From: Bradyrhizobium campsiandrae
GTDB lineage: Bacteria > Pseudomonadota > Alphaproteobacteria > Rhizobiales > Xanthobacteraceae
Direction of reading: 5' to 3'
DNA: 64,000 nt
Assembly (NCBI RefSeq): GCF_014529705.1
Contig: NZ_JAANIH010000035.1
Location: 25,269 to 89,268, forward strand
Shown here one piece after another: positions 51,569 to 59,348 of this stretch. Position numbers and translations under genes: made by a program. The notes beneath the pieces are model-generated. The model ran no database searches. It saw only the letters and a list, made by a program, of their open reading frames with translations, and was not told the origin of the DNA. How positions within the stretch are numbered: position 1 is the stretch's first letter; every line of letters begins with the position of its first letter.

Positions 51569-51675
51569 TTCCCAGATTTCCTCGCCTGCTGTCTTGCTTG
51601 TTGCGGCCATTTTGCCTTGCAGAAATCGGAAATAAAGGACAAAAATCGTAAGTCTCTTTTCCATTATGAGGAAGA
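51569..51675. promoter_or_regulatory. Divergent promoter region between Dabb operon and lysR
   Basis: A 107-bp A/T-richer gap separates the two divergent genes. The sequence at 51609-51626 (ATTTTGCCTTGCAGAAAT) is an imperfect inverted repeat containing a T-N11-A arrangement suited to a LysR-type regulator. Promoter boxes were not resolved. This region probably controls both the catabolic operon and the regulator. Confidence 0.55.
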
Positions 51676-52596
51676 ATGGACCGGCTTCTCCAGCTCGAGG
51701 TGTTTTCCAGGACGGCCGAGCTCGGCAGCCTCTCCAAGGCCGCCGAAACCTTGAGGATGTCGAACGCGGCGGCGAGCCGGCATCTCAGCGCGCTGGAGGA
51801 GCGGCTCGCGGTCCGGCTCATCGAGCGCAACACGCGGCGGCAATGGCTGACCGAGGCCGGGCAGGAGCTGCTGCAGCGCTGCAGCACGCTGCTCAACGAG
51901 CTCGCCGAAGCCGAGGACGCCGTCAGCGACCGCGCGCTGTCGCCCAAGGGCATGCTGCGGGTCACCAGTTCGCTGTCCTTTGCGATGATCTACATGGCGC
52001 CGATGCTGCCGGCGTTTCGCAAGCTCTATCCGAAGCTCGACGTGCAGATCATCGCGGCCAACCGCTACCCTGATTTCATCGAGGCCGGTATCGACGTCGC
52101 GATCCGCACGCGGGAGCAGGAGCCTGATTCCAACATCATCATCCGCCGCATCGGACAGATGCGCCGCGTGCTGGCGGCCGCGCCGTCCTATCTCGCCACG
52201 CGCGGCATCCCTGCGCATCCCGCCGATCTCGCGCGCCACGACATGCTGGTCTACAACCTTGCCAACGATCCTTATTCGCTGCGCTTGAGCAAGGGCAGCA
52301 CGACGCAGACCGTCCGCATCGCGCCGACGCTCGACAGCAATGACGGCCAGATCATCTGCGGCGCGGCGCGTGCAGGGCTCGGCATCCTGATCCAGCCGCT
52401 CTACATCGTGCAGAACGACATCGCGGCCGGCAAGCTCGTGCCTGTCCTGACGGACTGGGATCTGCCGTTGCTGACGATGAACGTCGCCTATCAGAACCGC
52501 GTCCGGCTGCCGGCAAAGATCAGGGTGTTTTCGGACTTTCTGGTCGACCATATCCGCGCGCAATCGGATGCCGGGATCTGGATCGAAACGCCGTAG
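51676..52596 (+). CDS. LysR family transcriptional regulator
   Basis: A 306-residue LTTR with N-terminal winged HTH: LLQLEVFSRTAELGSLSKAAETLRMSNAAASRHLSALEERL, and the substrate domain from about 90 onward (GMLRVTSSLSFAMIYMAPMLPAFRKLYPKLDVQI). Members of this subgroup (with NAAASRH instead of the common PSAVSRQ) resemble the PecT/YeiE-like and DsdC-like relatives. It is transcribed away from the catabolic operon, the classical arrangement for an activator responding to a pathway intermediate. GAGGAAG precedes the ATG. Confidence 0.93.
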   Translation: MDRLLQLEVFSRTAELGSLSKAAETLRMSNAAASRHLSALEERLAVRLIERNTRRQWLTEAGQELLQRCSTLLNELAEAEDAVSDRALSPKGMLRVTSSLSFAMIYMAPMLPAFRKLYPKLDVQIIAANRYPDFIEAGIDVAIRTREQEPDSNIIIRRIGQMRRVLAAAPSYLATRGIPAHPADLARHDMLVYNLANDPYSLRLSKGSTTQTVRIAPTLDSNDGQIICGAARAGLGILIQPLYIVQNDIAAGKLVPVLTDWDLPLLTMNVAYQNRVRLPAKIRVFSDFLVDHIRAQSDAGIWIETP

Positions 52597-52611
52597 CCGG
52601 CCGACGGTACG

Positions 52612-52902
52612 TCACTCGGAGCGTTCCTGCACCCGCGCCCGTCCGGTCGACGACCGCGAGCGCGGTGCCATGCGCGGCTCCTGCGGAGCAGCACGCCTGA
52701 CTGCCTCGGCCTCGCGCAGCTCTTTGCGGACTTGCCGCGCGCTTCGCATTGCACGCTTGATGAAGGGGTGCTGCGAGTCCTCGGCGAAGAACAACACCAC
52801 CTCGCAGCAGGGGCACTGCCTGGAATAGCCGTCCTGCAACCGTCCCGCGCGATCGCGAAACATCGTCTTGCAACGAATGCACTGGATCTGGACGGAACTC
52901 AT
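52612..52902 (-). CDS. Zinc-ribbon protein with basic tail, hypothetical
   Basis: A 96-residue protein with two CxxC pairs: IQCIRCKTMFRDRAG and RQCPCCEVVLFFAED, forming a zinc ribbon in the first 40 residues, followed by a highly basic and Ala/Arg-rich C-terminal region (RSARQVRKELREAEAVRR...). This recalls small nucleic-acid-binding proteins. Start ATG at 52902 (MSSVQIQCIRC); one five codons upstream is less likely. Confidence 0.75.
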   Translation of the reverse strand: MSSVQIQCIRCKTMFRDRAGRLQDGYSRQCPCCEVVLFFAEDSQHPFIKRAMRSARQVRKELREAEAVRRAAPQEPRMAPRSRSSTGRARVQERSE

Positions 52903-53017
52903 TGCCCCAACAAACAACGATGACTGGACATCGGCGCCACGGTGGGCCGAACGTCTGAAGAAAGCCTGAACGCCGGTTGCGAAGGGATGCGCGCGCCGCG
53001 TGCACCGGGCGCGGATG

Positions 53018-53257
53018 CTATTGTTTCGCGGCCATGGCGTCCAGGCAATGGTTCAGATAGACGGTCCGATCGCGTGGCAGCACCTTTTCCAGGTCGGCCT
53101 TCAGCGCACATTCGCGCTGACGGATCTGCTCGGCGCGGCGCTTCTCCGCCGCCTCGCGGTATTCGGGCGCGACCTTGCTGGGATCGACAAGAGCCTGGGA
53201 TCGGGCGGGCGTCGTGGTAAGCAGCGCAATGGCTGCAATGAAAATGACCTGTTTCAA
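53018..53257 (-). CDS. Small exported hypothetical protein
   Basis: A 79-residue protein with a signal peptide (MKQVIFIAAIALLTTTPARSQA) from a TTG start at 53257, which has GGAGG five bases upstream; an ATG start at 53281 would add eight residues. The mature part is helical and charged with two cysteines (RQRECALKADLEKVLPRDRTVYLNHCLDAM), likely a helical hairpin with one disulfide. Function unknown. Confidence 0.6.
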   Translation of the reverse strand: MKQVIFIAAIALLTTTPARSQALVDPSKVAPEYREAAEKRRAEQIRQRECALKADLEKVLPRDRTVYLNHCLDAMAAKQ

Positions 53258-53344
53258 ATGAGCCTCCGTAAAAAGGCCCATTCTACCGCCCGGTGACGGG
53301 CGGCTCAACGGTGCATGCATGCGATGAGGGTAGGTGAGGGGCCG

Positions 53345-53515
53345 CTAGGCGGCCTGTTCCTCGAACGACGTATAGACCCGGCCATCGGGATCGACGATCC
53401 GAACGTCGCGGCAGCCGTCCTGGATCAGCTCCCTCGCCTTCTTGAGCGCGGCGGCGAGCGACTCCCGCCTGAGGTTGACGACGCCTGCCGTGTCGAAACC
53501 GGTGATTTCAAACAT
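53345..53515 (-). CDS. Small protein (56 residues), hypothetical
   Basis: A 56-residue protein MFEITGFDTAGVVNLRRESLAAALKKARELIQDGCRDVRIVDPDGRVYTSFEEQ... with a beta-alpha-beta pattern. The short ORF is conserved-looking (balanced composition, no stop). I recognise no named family. The upstream 288 bp before the next plus-strand gene contain no further gene. Confidence 0.6.
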   Translation of the reverse strand: MFEITGFDTAGVVNLRRESLAAALKKARELIQDGCRDVRIVDPDGRVYTSFEEQAA

Positions 53516-53803
53516 GCCGCTCCTCCCGTTTTGTCGAATCCTACACCTTTCCAGCGGGTTGTCTCCTGGCTTTTTGGGGGCGGGCCGAGGGGACGGACCT
53601 TGACCTCCCGCGCCGAAAGAGCCTTGCGCGGTCCGTATTCGGCCGGAGTGCACCGGCGCCTCGGGCGGCCACGTCGCTAACGTGGAATTAATCCGAAATG
53701 CTCACAATTTGAGGCAGTTGTGTAAGTGAGTGCTGCGTAAAGGAGGCGTCGCGAGGACGTTCCGGCGACGGCCTCCTTTTGCTCGCTCATGAGGTCAATG
53801 CAG

Positions 53804-54472
53804 ATGACCACGACATCCGACACGCTGGGCTTCGCCGAGCATCTCGACGCCGCAGCGCTTGCAGCCGCAGCATCCGAAGCCCACCCCGCGCCCGAAGCGC
53901 CGGAAGCTCCAGCGCCGGGCAAACGGTCCAGCCGGAAATCGATCCTGGCCTTCTCCGTGTGTGCCTTGGCGATCAACGGCGCGACAGCCATCTACACATC
54001 GCCGTTCGATCTTCCGTCGCCGGACCTCAGCAATCTGGCTGCACTGTTTCCGCGCCAGGAAGAGGCCGCGCCAAAACCGGATCCTGTCGTCGCTGCCTTG
54101 AAGGAGATCCAATCGGTCCAGCAGCAACAGGCTGCCGCGCTGCAAGAGATCAATTCGTCCTTGCAGCAAAATACCGCCCTGCGGCAGCAGGATTCGACGG
54201 TTCTGGTGTCGCTGCGACAGAGCATCACGGACGAGCGCGTCGATGTGAAGAGGATATCGCCGCAGCTTTCGACGCTGATCGCGAAGATCGACTCGCTACA
54301 GAACACGATGACGTCGGACGTCACGGCCTCCATTCGCAAGGCGCATGCTCGCTACGGATTGCCCGCCGCGTTGCGCAAGCGGATGATCCGGGAGTCGAAA
54401 TCCGTCGGGCCGGTGTCGGTCGGCGGAGCTCCGCTGAGTGCCCCGGCGACGGTGGCAGCTCCGGAGAGCTGA
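53804..54472 (+). CDS. Single-pass membrane protein with coiled coil, hypothetical
   Basis: A 222-residue protein: a Pro/Ala/Glu-rich N-terminal region (about 1-40), one transmembrane segment near 45-65 (SRKSILAFSVCALAINGATAIY), then a coiled-coil region from about 90 to 170 with Gln-rich heptads (EIQSVQQQQAAALQEINSSLQQNTALRQQD). The C-terminal tail is basic. The ATG at 53804 is preferred over 53789; the difference is five residues. I do not recognise a named family. Confidence 0.75.
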   Translation: MTTTSDTLGFAEHLDAAALAAAASEAHPAPEAPEAPAPGKRSSRKSILAFSVCALAINGATAIYTSPFDLPSPDLSNLAALFPRQEEAAPKPDPVVAALKEIQSVQQQQAAALQEINSSLQQNTALRQQDSTVLVSLRQSITDERVDVKRISPQLSTLIAKIDSLQNTMTSDVTASIRKAHARYGLPAALRKRMIRESKSVGPVSVGGAPLSAPATVAAPES

Positions 54473-54639
54473 AGCGGCTCGACTGAGGGGTAGGGCTGAT
54501 CGCGCCGGACCGCGCTTGCCTGGCCACGCGCTGGCCTGTATCCACGTCTCATCGAGGGCCGTTGACGATGCCGGCCCGGAACTTCTTTTTGTTGCCCTGA
54601 TTGCTATGACTGGCAGTGCTCGCTTTTGGGAAAGGCGTA

Positions 54640-55002
54640 ATGAAGAAGGTTGTCGGGTCAATATTCGTTTTGAATTTCATCGCCGCGATGATGAGCCAAG
54701 CCTCGGCCGCATCATGTGAAGCCTGGCAGCAGGAATGTGCTCGGTTTCACGGATATCAAACGCCGAATTGGGTGGCCTGCATGAATCAGCCGCAGGCTCG
54801 GTACGACTGTAGTGGCGGCGGCGGGTATAGTCGTCGGCAGTATGACGATGGCTACTACGGCGGCGGGTATGTACGCGAGCCGCGCCCGGACCTCTGCGGC
54901 AACTGGTATCGAGAATGCGCCCGCTATCACGGCCGCGGAACGCCGGATTGGCACGACTGCATGCATCAGCCACAAGCTTTGGCCGATTGCGGGCGATACT
55001 AG
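54640..55002 (+). CDS. Exported protein with two 32-residue Cys repeats
   Basis: A 120-residue protein with a signal peptide (MKKVVGSIFVLNFIAAMMSQASA) and two related repeats: CEAWQQECARFHGYQTPNWVACMNQPQARYDC and CGNWYRECARYHGRGTPDWHDCMHQPQALADC. Each has four Cys (C-x6-C-x13-C-x9-C) and a TPNW/TPDW core. A Gly/Tyr-rich linker separates them. The four cysteines per repeat suggest two disulfides. Not a family I can name. Convergent with the metalloprotease-like gene. Confidence 0.75.
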   Translation: MKKVVGSIFVLNFIAAMMSQASAASCEAWQQECARFHGYQTPNWVACMNQPQARYDCSGGGGYSRRQYDDGYYGGGYVREPRPDLCGNWYRECARYHGRGTPDWHDCMHQPQALADCGRY

Positions 55003-55090
55003 ATCAGTCAGCCACAGCTTGCGAGTGCTGCTCGATCGACAGTTTGGCCGCCGCCTTCGCCGGTTCTCGATCCATCCATCCGTGCGTGGT

Positions 55091-57007
55091 TCACACGAGG
55101 ACATGAAACTCGTGCCATTGACCCCATTGCATTCCGTCGCTGGCACGCACCCAGAGATCGTCAGGCACGGTGCCGGCTTGGAAGCTCGCCGCGGTTAGCT
55201 GGACTGGCGTGACGTTGATTGCGGTGTTTGCCGGTTGGGCGGTCCCGCCGACGGTCCAGTGACCGCTCGAGGCGGAGGGCGTGGAATCCCAAAACTGATA
55301 CTGCGCGATTGTGTCGCCATCAGCATCCGAGACCGAGAACAGAGATGATGCAGCGACGTTCTGATTGGGCGTGGCCTGGGTATCGGTTGCCGTGACCACA
55401 GGCGCGCGATCGGTCGGGGCGTTGACGTGAAACTCCTTCCATGGCCCCCAGGCAAAGCCGTCGTAAGCCCGGGCCCAGAGATCATCCGAACCTGAGCCGC
55501 TCTGGAACGTCGTGGACGAGAGTTGGGCTGCCGTCACATTGATAGCGACGCCGGGCGTCTGCGCTGCTCCCCCGACCATCCAGTGACCGCTGCTGGGATC
55601 GGAGGTCGAGTCCCACAGCTGATAGTTTGTGATGGTGTCTCCGTCCGCGTCAGAGGCCGAAAAAAGGGTCGAGGCGGCGATATTCTGGTTGTGAGCCGCC
55701 GTGAAATCCGTCGCGGTCACGGTCGGGGGATTGTCGAGCGGGGCATTGACGTGAAACTCTTTCCAGCTGCTCCATGCCGTGCCGTCGAAGGCCTGCACCC
55801 AGAGGTCATCCGACCCCGATCCACTCTGAAATGATGTATTCGCCAGCTGAGCAGCGCTGACGTCGATGTTCTGGTTCGACGGCTGCACGGCTCCGGCAAC
55901 GACGAAATGCCCGCTTGCGGGGTCGGCGGTCGAATCCCAAAATCGGTAATTGGTGATCGTGTCGTGATCGGCATCGCTGACCGTGAACAGGCTGGAGGCC
56001 GCGATGTTCTGCCCGTGGGTCGCGCTCAGGTCGGATGCGCTGACCACCGGAGCATTGTCGACAGGCGCATTGACATGAAACTCCTTCCACGCCCCCCACA
56101 GCGTGCCGTCATTGGCTCGCACCCACAAATCATCCGATCCGGAGCCGCTCTGAAAGGACGTTGATGCCAACTGTGCGGCGCTGACGTCGATGGCGACATT
56201 CGACCCCTGCGACACGCCACCCAGGACCCAATGACCGCTGGACGGGTCGGTGGTCGAGTCCCAAAGCTGGTAATTGGTGATCGCATCACCATCGACATCG
56301 GTCGCAGTAAACAAGGCGGAAGCCGCGATGTTCTGGTTATGTGTCGCGGCAAAATCACTCGCGCTGACGACCGGGGCATGATCTGCGAAGGGGGTCGCCG
56401 TAAACGGCACCCATGCGCCCCACATTGTTCCGTCATAGGCTCTGACCCAGAGCTGATCTGCCGCGGACCCAAACTGATAGCTCGTTTGGGCGAGCTGGGC
56501 GGCTGCGATATCGATCTCCAGGTTGGTGCCCTCGATCGCGCCGTTGACAGTCCAATGACCATTGCCGTTGGTGTCCCACAGCGCATATTGCGTGATTGAA
56601 TCGCCATCGGGATCGCTCGCGCTGAAGAGGGTCGTCGCGGAGGCCGATGTCTCTCCATGGATTGCGGCCACGTTCGAAGCCGAAACGACGGGAGGATTGT
56701 CGGCCACCGTCACCGTCAAAGGCTGCCATGTGCCCCAGAAGACGCCATCGAACGCTCTGATCCAAAGCTGATCAGAGGCCAGGCCGGACTGGTAGGTGGT
56801 GTTTGCAAGTTGGGCTGCACTTATGTCGATCTCCGTGTTGGTGCCTTGCGCAACGCCATTGATCAGCCAGTGCCCATTCCCGTTTGTGTCCCAAAGCGCA
56901 TATTCGGTGATTGAATCGCCGGTCGCGACACTCGTCGTAAACATCGACGATGCAGCAAAGCTCTGGCCGCGCGTCGCGGAGATGTCATGTGTGGTGACAA
57001 CCGGCGC
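55091..57007 (-). repeat. Six tandem ~318-bp coding repeats
   Basis: The C-terminal two thirds of the metalloprotease-like gene consists of six repeats of about 106 codons. The last four (55.1-56.4 kb) are most alike, e.g. the recurrent stretch QSGSGSDDLW and KEFHVNAP. Units 1 and 2 share WDTNGNGHW. This order suggests stepwise duplication. Recombination between units can change the number. Confidence 0.85.
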
Positions 57008-57775
57008 GGTCCGGAGGCTATAGCCGAGATCTTTCAGCACTCCGAGATCGAGCGCGGAGATGGCGTATTGGTAATCGTAGAAGAACACGATGCCGTTCAT
57101 CAGATCCAATGTGAGCGGATCCTGAACGGTGGAAGGTGTGGCGCGAAGATCGGATTGCTGGTTGCCGAAATGATAGTAGTTCTGGCTCGTGCTGTTCGTG
57201 GTGATCGGCACCGGACCACCATAGGCGGCTTCAGCATTCGCTCCGGTAAAATACACTGACCCTGAAGGCGCTTTCGAAAGGAACGTGTCGAACGTTGACT
57301 CGTAGTTGCCCGGCAATGCACCCGATTGATTGTACCATCCCGACATCCCGAAACCGTGCATCAACTCGTGCAGGAAGACGACAATGGGATTGTACTCGTT
57401 ACTCGGCACTGGGCTGCTGTATGTCAGCCCCGAGGCGAGATCGAGGTTCCTGAAATAGCCCGGATCGATCGTGATCGTTATGTCGCTCGTGGTGCCGTTG
57501 ACATGATGGCCGGTCGTGAGCTCGTAGAGCGCCGAAGATTCATAGACCGACAGACCTTGAGCTGTGGTGCCGGTGTAGGCGGACGAGGTCGGCCCTCCCG
57601 CTTCTCGTCCCTCCTGCGTGGCGGCGACATTGAGCGCCACGACCAGCGTGCCCGTTCCCAGAATATACTGGGACCACACGCCAAGGGCCTGCTGGATGTC
57701 ATAGACCAGAGTGGGGTCGGCACTGCCGCCCGCGTTGGATGGATCGTTCAGTTGAACAGAGTAATTCCAGGACAT
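55091..57775 (-). CDS. Large metalloprotease-like protein with six repeats (putative secreted)
   Basis: An 894-residue protein without signal peptide. The N-terminal domain (1-255) contains HELMHGFG (residues 136-143, zinc-metalloprotease HExxHGxG) and a LMNGIVFFYDYQYAISALDLGVLKDLGYSL end, a pattern of extracellular bacterial metalloprotease-like domains. From about residue 257 to the end, six repeats of about 106 residues follow, each with VVSAS-type start, WD(S/T)xxGHW, QLWVRAxDG-like segments and HVNAP. There are no cysteines in the repeats. Lack of a Sec signal and acidic repeats suggest type I secretion; no cognate ABC exporter is in the window. Surface adhesin or protease is the best guess. 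Confidence 0.85.
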   Translation of the reverse strand: MSWNYSVQLNDPSNAGGSADPTLVYDIQQALGVWSQYILGTGTLVVALNVAATQEGREAGGPTSSAYTGTTAQGLSVYESSALYELTTGHHVNGTTSDITITIDPGYFRNLDLASGLTYSSPVPSNEYNPIVVFLHELMHGFGMSGWYNQSGALPGNYESTFDTFLSKAPSGSVYFTGANAEAAYGGPVPITTNSTSQNYYHFGNQQSDLRATPSTVQDPLTLDLMNGIVFFYDYQYAISALDLGVLKDLGYSLRTAPVVTTHDISATRGQSFAASSMFTTSVATGDSITEYALWDTNGNGHWLINGVAQGTNTEIDISAAQLANTTYQSGLASDQLWIRAFDGVFWGTWQPLTVTVADNPPVVSASNVAAIHGETSASATTLFSASDPDGDSITQYALWDTNGNGHWTVNGAIEGTNLEIDIAAAQLAQTSYQFGSAADQLWVRAYDGTMWGAWVPFTATPFADHAPVVSASDFAATHNQNIAASALFTATDVDGDAITNYQLWDSTTDPSSGHWVLGGVSQGSNVAIDVSAAQLASTSFQSGSGSDDLWVRANDGTLWGAWKEFHVNAPVDNAPVVSASDLSATHGQNIAASSLFTVSDADHDTITNYRFWDSTADPASGHFVVAGAVQPSNQNIDVSAAQLANTSFQSGSGSDDLWVQAFDGTAWSSWKEFHVNAPLDNPPTVTATDFTAAHNQNIAASTLFSASDADGDTITNYQLWDSTSDPSSGHWMVGGAAQTPGVAINVTAAQLSSTTFQSGSGSDDLWARAYDGFAWGPWKEFHVNAPTDRAPVVTATDTQATPNQNVAASSLFSVSDADGDTIAQYQFWDSTPSASSGHWTVGGTAQPANTAINVTPVQLTAASFQAGTVPDDLWVRASDGMQWGQWHEFHVLV

Positions 57776-58124
57776 TTATGCACCAGCAATTGGCAATAGG
57801 ACGCCAATTTAGACTGCGCGCAAAAGTGAGGTCAACCGCGCCCTGCATTCATGGGTGGTGGTTTGTATCCTGCGCCGATGCTGATCGCGTCGGCAGACGG
57901 AGATGGAGCGGATCAAATGCCCGCGCTGCGGCGTCGGGTATGTTGCAGTCGGGTGTTTTGCGTCAGGTCGATGACGTGCGGGCGGCGATGCGCGTCATAT
58001 AACCTTCGCATTCCATGTCGTCGGTCGCGCGACCCGCAGGACGAGCCTCGGCATTCCTTGAATGGTACTGTGCAAGATCGTGGCACTGCGCCTGCGCGGC
58101 GTCGGCTTCCTGGTCGGCGGGTTT
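57776..58124. other. Intergenic, no confident gene
   Basis: A 23-codon frame at about 57904-57975 begins MERIKCPRCGVGY, a CPRC zinc-ribbon-like fragment, but it ends at once and has no ribosome site. Nothing else is seen. The region probably holds the promoter of the metalloprotease-like gene. Confidence 0.4.
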
Positions 58125-58301
58125 TTATTTGCGCTGCCGCGGCGGCGGGGTTTTGGCTGCGCCATCCGCAACGTCCGCAATGTCTTGCTGAGCCAACTCT
58201 TCAACGAGAAGGATGACCGCGAGGCGCGTACCCCGACTTCCGATTTCCCTAAAGGCGCTGATCAATCGCAGCGTTTCGCGTTCGATATCGGAATGAGCCA
58301 T
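58125..58301 (-). CDS. Small helical hypothetical protein
   Basis: A 58-residue protein MAHSDIERETLRLISAFREIGSRGTRLAVILLVEELAQQ... from the ATG at 58301, followed by a short Lys/Arg/Pro tail. The helical pattern is coherent and differs from the noisy frames around it. A hairpin with a 10-bp stem (58325-58334 with 58338-58347) lies just upstream. I do not recognise the family; confidence is limited by size. Confidence 0.45.
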   Translation of the reverse strand: MAHSDIERETLRLISAFREIGSRGTRLAVILLVEELAQQDIADVADGAAKTPPPRQRK

Positions 58302-58524
58302 CGCAACCGTGAACACACACGAAAGCCGCAGCGGAGACCGCTGCGGCCTCAGTGTCAAAAAAATCCGGGTGAAAGAGATCTAGGTAAATTATGGAGCCAG
58401 CCCCGGTAAGGATTTTTTAGCCGAGTTGAGCGCGCCAGGCGAGTCATTTCGCGAGTTCCGAAAATGAAACTTTGGAGCTCGACCGTGCGCTGGAACCAGT
58501 TGCTCTTTGCCAAGTTTTCCCGAC

Positions 58525-58599
58525 GCCCTTTCCCCAAAGGGCAGACCCCCAAGTCGTCTGCCCCAGCTCATGCCCCCAACCCTGAGCTGGGGCTCTTTT
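58525..58599 (+). ncRNA. Possible small RNA or 3' end: two stacked hairpins and a terminator
   Basis: A perfect 7-bp hairpin GCCCTTT-CCCC-AAAGGGC (58525-58542) is followed by a CAGAC/GTCTG mini-stem and a perfect 11-bp stem GCCCCAGCTCA / TGAGCTGGGGC with a 12-base loop (58560-58593), then TCTTTT. This looks like the 3' end of a structured transcript. No gene on the plus strand lies just upstream, so it may be an sRNA with unknown 5' end. Confidence 0.45.
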
Positions 58600-58847
58600 C
58601 GCCACGTTCAGAAATGCGAGGCACGTCTGCTTCAGCGGGTGAGCGCGTTCGGCGCGCTCACGGAGCTCGATGGCTCCAGCCAAATCGTCGGCATCCTCGA
58701 GCAAAGCGCTTCGCTCTCGATCGGCAATGTGGAGACCGCTTCAGGCCGCGGCAAAACGCTCCAGCCATCGAAATTCCGTAGCTCGCGTTTCGGGGCTTCC
58801 ACCTTTCCTGAAGCAAATGCAGACAACCAAAATGCCGACCGGTGCGA

Positions 58848-59071
58848 TTGCCGAAAGTTCCCAGACTATCAAATGTTGGTTGCCATTCCATTTGAAGATC
58901 TGTCTGGTCGGGAGGTTCTGGAAATCGGCCTCGGCTGGATCAGTGTCTCAGCGCCTCGCCGAGGCGGGAGCTAAGCTGACTGGGCGCGATATTGCGGAGG
59001 CTCCCGTGCACTGGCTCAAATATCGCGTCGGATTAAGACAGGCGTCTTCGAGACCCAATTTTCCAGCATGA
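58848..59071 (+). pseudogene. SAM-dependent methyltransferase remnant, frameshifted
   Basis: In one frame the sequence reads ...MLVAIPFEDLSGREVLEIGLG, the classic SAM-binding motif I of class I methyltransferases, then loses meaning and stops. In another frame the reading continues GSVSQRLAEAGAKLTGRDIAEAPVHWLKYRVGLR, the expected following helix and motif II, then stops at 59071. The shift occurs near GGCTGGATC, consistent with loss of two bases from a GGCTGGGGATC-like ancestor. The remnant covers about 60 residues; the rest of the gene is missing. Confidence 0.75.
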
Positions 59072-59348
59072 CCATCAGCCATGCCGTCACGGCCGTACTT
59101 CGCCATGCCTGGCGAGTTAACGCCTTCGGCGACGCAGACGTCGCCCCGCGTACGGCCGCAATAGCTGTCGGGGCGCCGTCATCTGCTTGCCACAAGGTCG
59201 ACCTGCTCCGGCAGTCGAGCAGAGGATTGCCAATCCATTTACGTCAAGGCGGCCAATCATCGTAGACTTCAGATAGTCGGAATGATAGTTGAAATGTGAT
59301 TAAAACGCCCGGTTGAGGCGGCGGTGGTCGGTTGAGTTGGAGGGCGTA
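59072..59348. other. Intergenic, nothing assigned
   Basis: After the methyltransferase remnant I see no intact gene up to SapC. Short frames here have no recognisable content. A GTTAACG-rich and lower-GC part near 59280-59310 may be the SapC promoter region. Confidence 0.4.

Noticed and set aside
50169..51965. 598-residue version of maleylacetate reductase
   Set aside because: The N-terminal 240 residues are read antisense to the LysR and across the Dabb gene; the conserved start is the ATG at 51248.
57851..58216. 121-codon plus-strand frame upstream of the metalloprotease-like gene
   Set aside because: Composition is irregular with many Arg/Cys and no family resemblance; the CPRC fragment in another frame ends after 23 codons.
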